Assembly (NCBI GenBank): GCA_905221605.1
Contig: CAJNDS010002634.1
Coordinates: 868,001-932,000, forward strand
Direction of reading: 5' to 3'
DNA length: 64,000 bases
Source: Symbiodinium natans
Lineage: Eukaryota > Sar > Dinophyceae > Suessiales > Symbiodiniaceae
Numbering within the stretch: position 1 is the stretch's first letter; each line of letters starts with the position of its first letter. The translations under genes were made by a program, and so were the position numbers. Under the pieces are notes generated by a model, which worked only from the letters and a program-made list of their open reading frames with translations, did not search any database and had not been told where the DNA came from. Shown in pieces: positions 62,637 through 64,000 of the stretch.

Positions 62637-62765
62637 CTAGAACCCCTTAATGAAGGAATATACCCTAATTTATACTAAGGAACCTTATTCTGAATTGGAT
62701 AATTTATACCAAAGAACCTTTATTATGAATTAGGGTATATTCCTTAATTAAGGGTTTTGTGCAAG
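62637..62765. mobile_element. MITE family L
   Basis: CTAGAACCCCTTAATGAAGG and ATTCCTTAATTAAGGGTTTT then GTGCAAG, with AATATACCCTAATTTATAC / GAATTAGGGTATATTCC arms, give a ~45-bp inverted repeat with CT...AG ends. An upstream open frame (VQLGSALLRLLAGPRC) stops at its left end. Confidence 0.8.
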
Positions 62766-63218
62766 ATCTGGGGGGGATGCCGGCCTCTGGTACAGTGAGG
62801 TCGCAGTGAGGCATCCTCGGCATCTCCTCTTATCACGGAGGATCTTTCTGCACGCGCTTGCAGTCGGATAAAAAGCCCGGCAGAGGCAGGGTTCACCACA
62901 CTTAGGGGGCTGGACCTGAATCTGCTTCGCCTGGCTTGTGTGAATGATTATACCCTGGGCACGTTGATTTCTGTCACTGGGTTCACATCAGGAAAGCCAG
63001 TGCAACCAAGCCTGTAGGTGCAGCCGAGGCCTGAGGGCAACTTGGTGCGGAGCATTGAAACATGCTGTGTCGGGAGTTGGGTTTATAGGATCTGGGCATC
63101 ATCCGACAAGTTTGCCTTCCGTCACCTACTTTTGCACACGCCCCAAGGTTCCTGTTTGTGGCTAGTATTCCGTTCCTTGGATATGGGGCGGGGAGGTGAT
63201 AGCACGGAGCCCCTTATA

Positions 63219-63342
63219 CTAGGACCCAGTAGGCCCTTATTCCCTCCTTTTTTTTTTTTTTTTTGGGGGGGGGGGGGGGGTTAGGTTGCCTTGAAGCCAA
63301 AAAGGGCACCCTGTGTATTCCTAGGGTCACTCTTGGGCCTAG
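63219..63342. mobile_element. introner/MITE family B
   Basis: CTAGGACCCAGTAGGCCCTT opens and TCACTCTTGGGCCTAG closes. Flanks TATA (63215) and TACA (63343), a one-mismatch duplication. The loop has T- and G-tracts. Confidence 0.82.
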
Positions 63343-63493
63343 TACATGTAATTAAGGGTACCACAAAAGTTCCTCATGTTTCAGAACCCATCTCTTAGGG
63401 CTTGGGTTTTTTGGGGGGTTAGGGTTGGCTAAAGTGTCAACTTTACCCTGCTGGCTGCAAGAGACTTGGTTGCAACAAGGGTTGGCGCGGCAG

Positions 63494-63577
63494 GACCCGG
63501 AGAAGAAGCGCCAGGAACAGGAAATGAGCCTGGCAGACATCCGCGCCATGCAGAAGCAAAAGTTCAAGGCCTGGCTG
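63494..63577 (+). CDS. internal exon, coiled-coil-like
   Basis: A GGCAG acceptor, then 28 codons (DPEKKRQEQEMSLADIRAMQ then KQKFKAWL) and a GTTGAT donor, phase 0. A highly charged helix. The next exon is at 63747. Confidence 0.65.
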
Positions 63578-63746
63578 GTTGATTTGGGCTGCACGAGCTT
63601 TGAGCCTGGCTATTGTCAGAAGAGGCTAAACGCCTGAGACCGAGCCCGAAACCCTGCAATCCCAAGAAGCACCCTAGGGCCTGCATAGTTAGGTCCCTGG
63701 AAGGATAGGGTAAAGCCGTGCCTCCGAAACTGGCAAGGATTTCCAG

Positions 63747-63780
63747 GCCGATCCCAACGCCAAGTCGTCCGAGGCCTTTG
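63747..63780 (+). CDS. microexon of the same gene
   Basis: TTCCAG acceptor, ADPNAKSSEAF plus one base, then GTATGA donor. Phase 0 entry agrees with the preceding exon. The gene continues past the window end. Confidence 0.55.
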
Positions 63781-64000
63781 GTATGAGGGCGGCTTACTTA
63801 AGGGTTTTGGAACTTAGAAGTATATGGGTTTAAGCCAGTTTAAGCTATGTAGGCCCTTTGGGATATTTCATATTTTCGCTTATTGAGCTTGCCAGGATTA
63901 TATTGAGGAATGTTGTCAGAGGGTTTTCAGGAGCCATCCTAGTAAGTCTGAGGGTTCGTAAAATTGTCTATGCTTTCGGGCTTATAGGGCTTATATAAGG

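Overview
The window reads as nuclear DNA of a dinoflagellate, probably a Symbiodiniaceae-like or related species. The reasons are the plant-type telomere heptamer TTTAGGG/CCCTAAA scattered through nearly every kilobase, very short exons (about 35 to 200 bp) separated by repeat-filled introns, GC-AG splice sites beside GT-AG, and genes that almost all lie on the same strand. There are no operons, ribosome binding sites, CRISPR arrays or bacterial genes. The long open frames are mostly translated repeats; the real coding sequence is in short exons, many with no ORF over 60 codons.

The clearest gene is at 60354-62159 (+), five exons and about 437 aa. Each of its four introns is a short transposon-like element (introner) from one of three families. 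Each element begins CT and ends AG and sits between exact or near-exact 4-bp target duplications. The duplication supplies the 5' splice site (GC or GT) and the element end supplies the 3' AG. Other recognisable genes, all in small + strand exons, are: organellar ribosomal protein uL16 (38001-39988); a PUB-domain protein whose downstream exons may include a ubiquitin-interacting motif (54964-59397); an EF-hand and ion-channel-tail-like gene (27014-29947); a SecA-like or DEAD-type Walker B exon (43790-43885); and a CxxCxGxG zinc-motif exon (17613-17684). A U6 snRNA copy lies at 15484-15573. Dozens of further exons have no recognised product.

Layout: 0-7 kb has telomere-like repeats, a CTA microsatellite and a few exons. 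7.1-10.7 kb is a dense repeat block: CTCGAG-centred palindromes, a ~95-bp palindromic satellite, and a G-rich minisatellite that switches strand. 11-24 kb has scattered exons and MITEs. 24.7-26.5 kb holds TCGAGC palindromes and then an AT-rich island with broken minus-strand reading frames, perhaps an old viral or mobile insertion. 27-30 kb is the EF-hand/channel gene. 31-37 kb has exons and MITEs. 38-40 kb is uL16. 40.9-42.1 kb is a ~1.2 kb unit with inverted minisatellite arms. 42-54 kb is exon-rich. 55-64 kb holds the PUB gene, the introner gene and the start of another gene.

The most interesting system is the set of at least a dozen short terminal-inverted-repeat families that share CT...AG ends. 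Several demonstrably interrupt coding sequence and behave as ready-made introns, often with CCCTAAA arrays inside their loops. All homology calls are from memory and inspection; no search was run.
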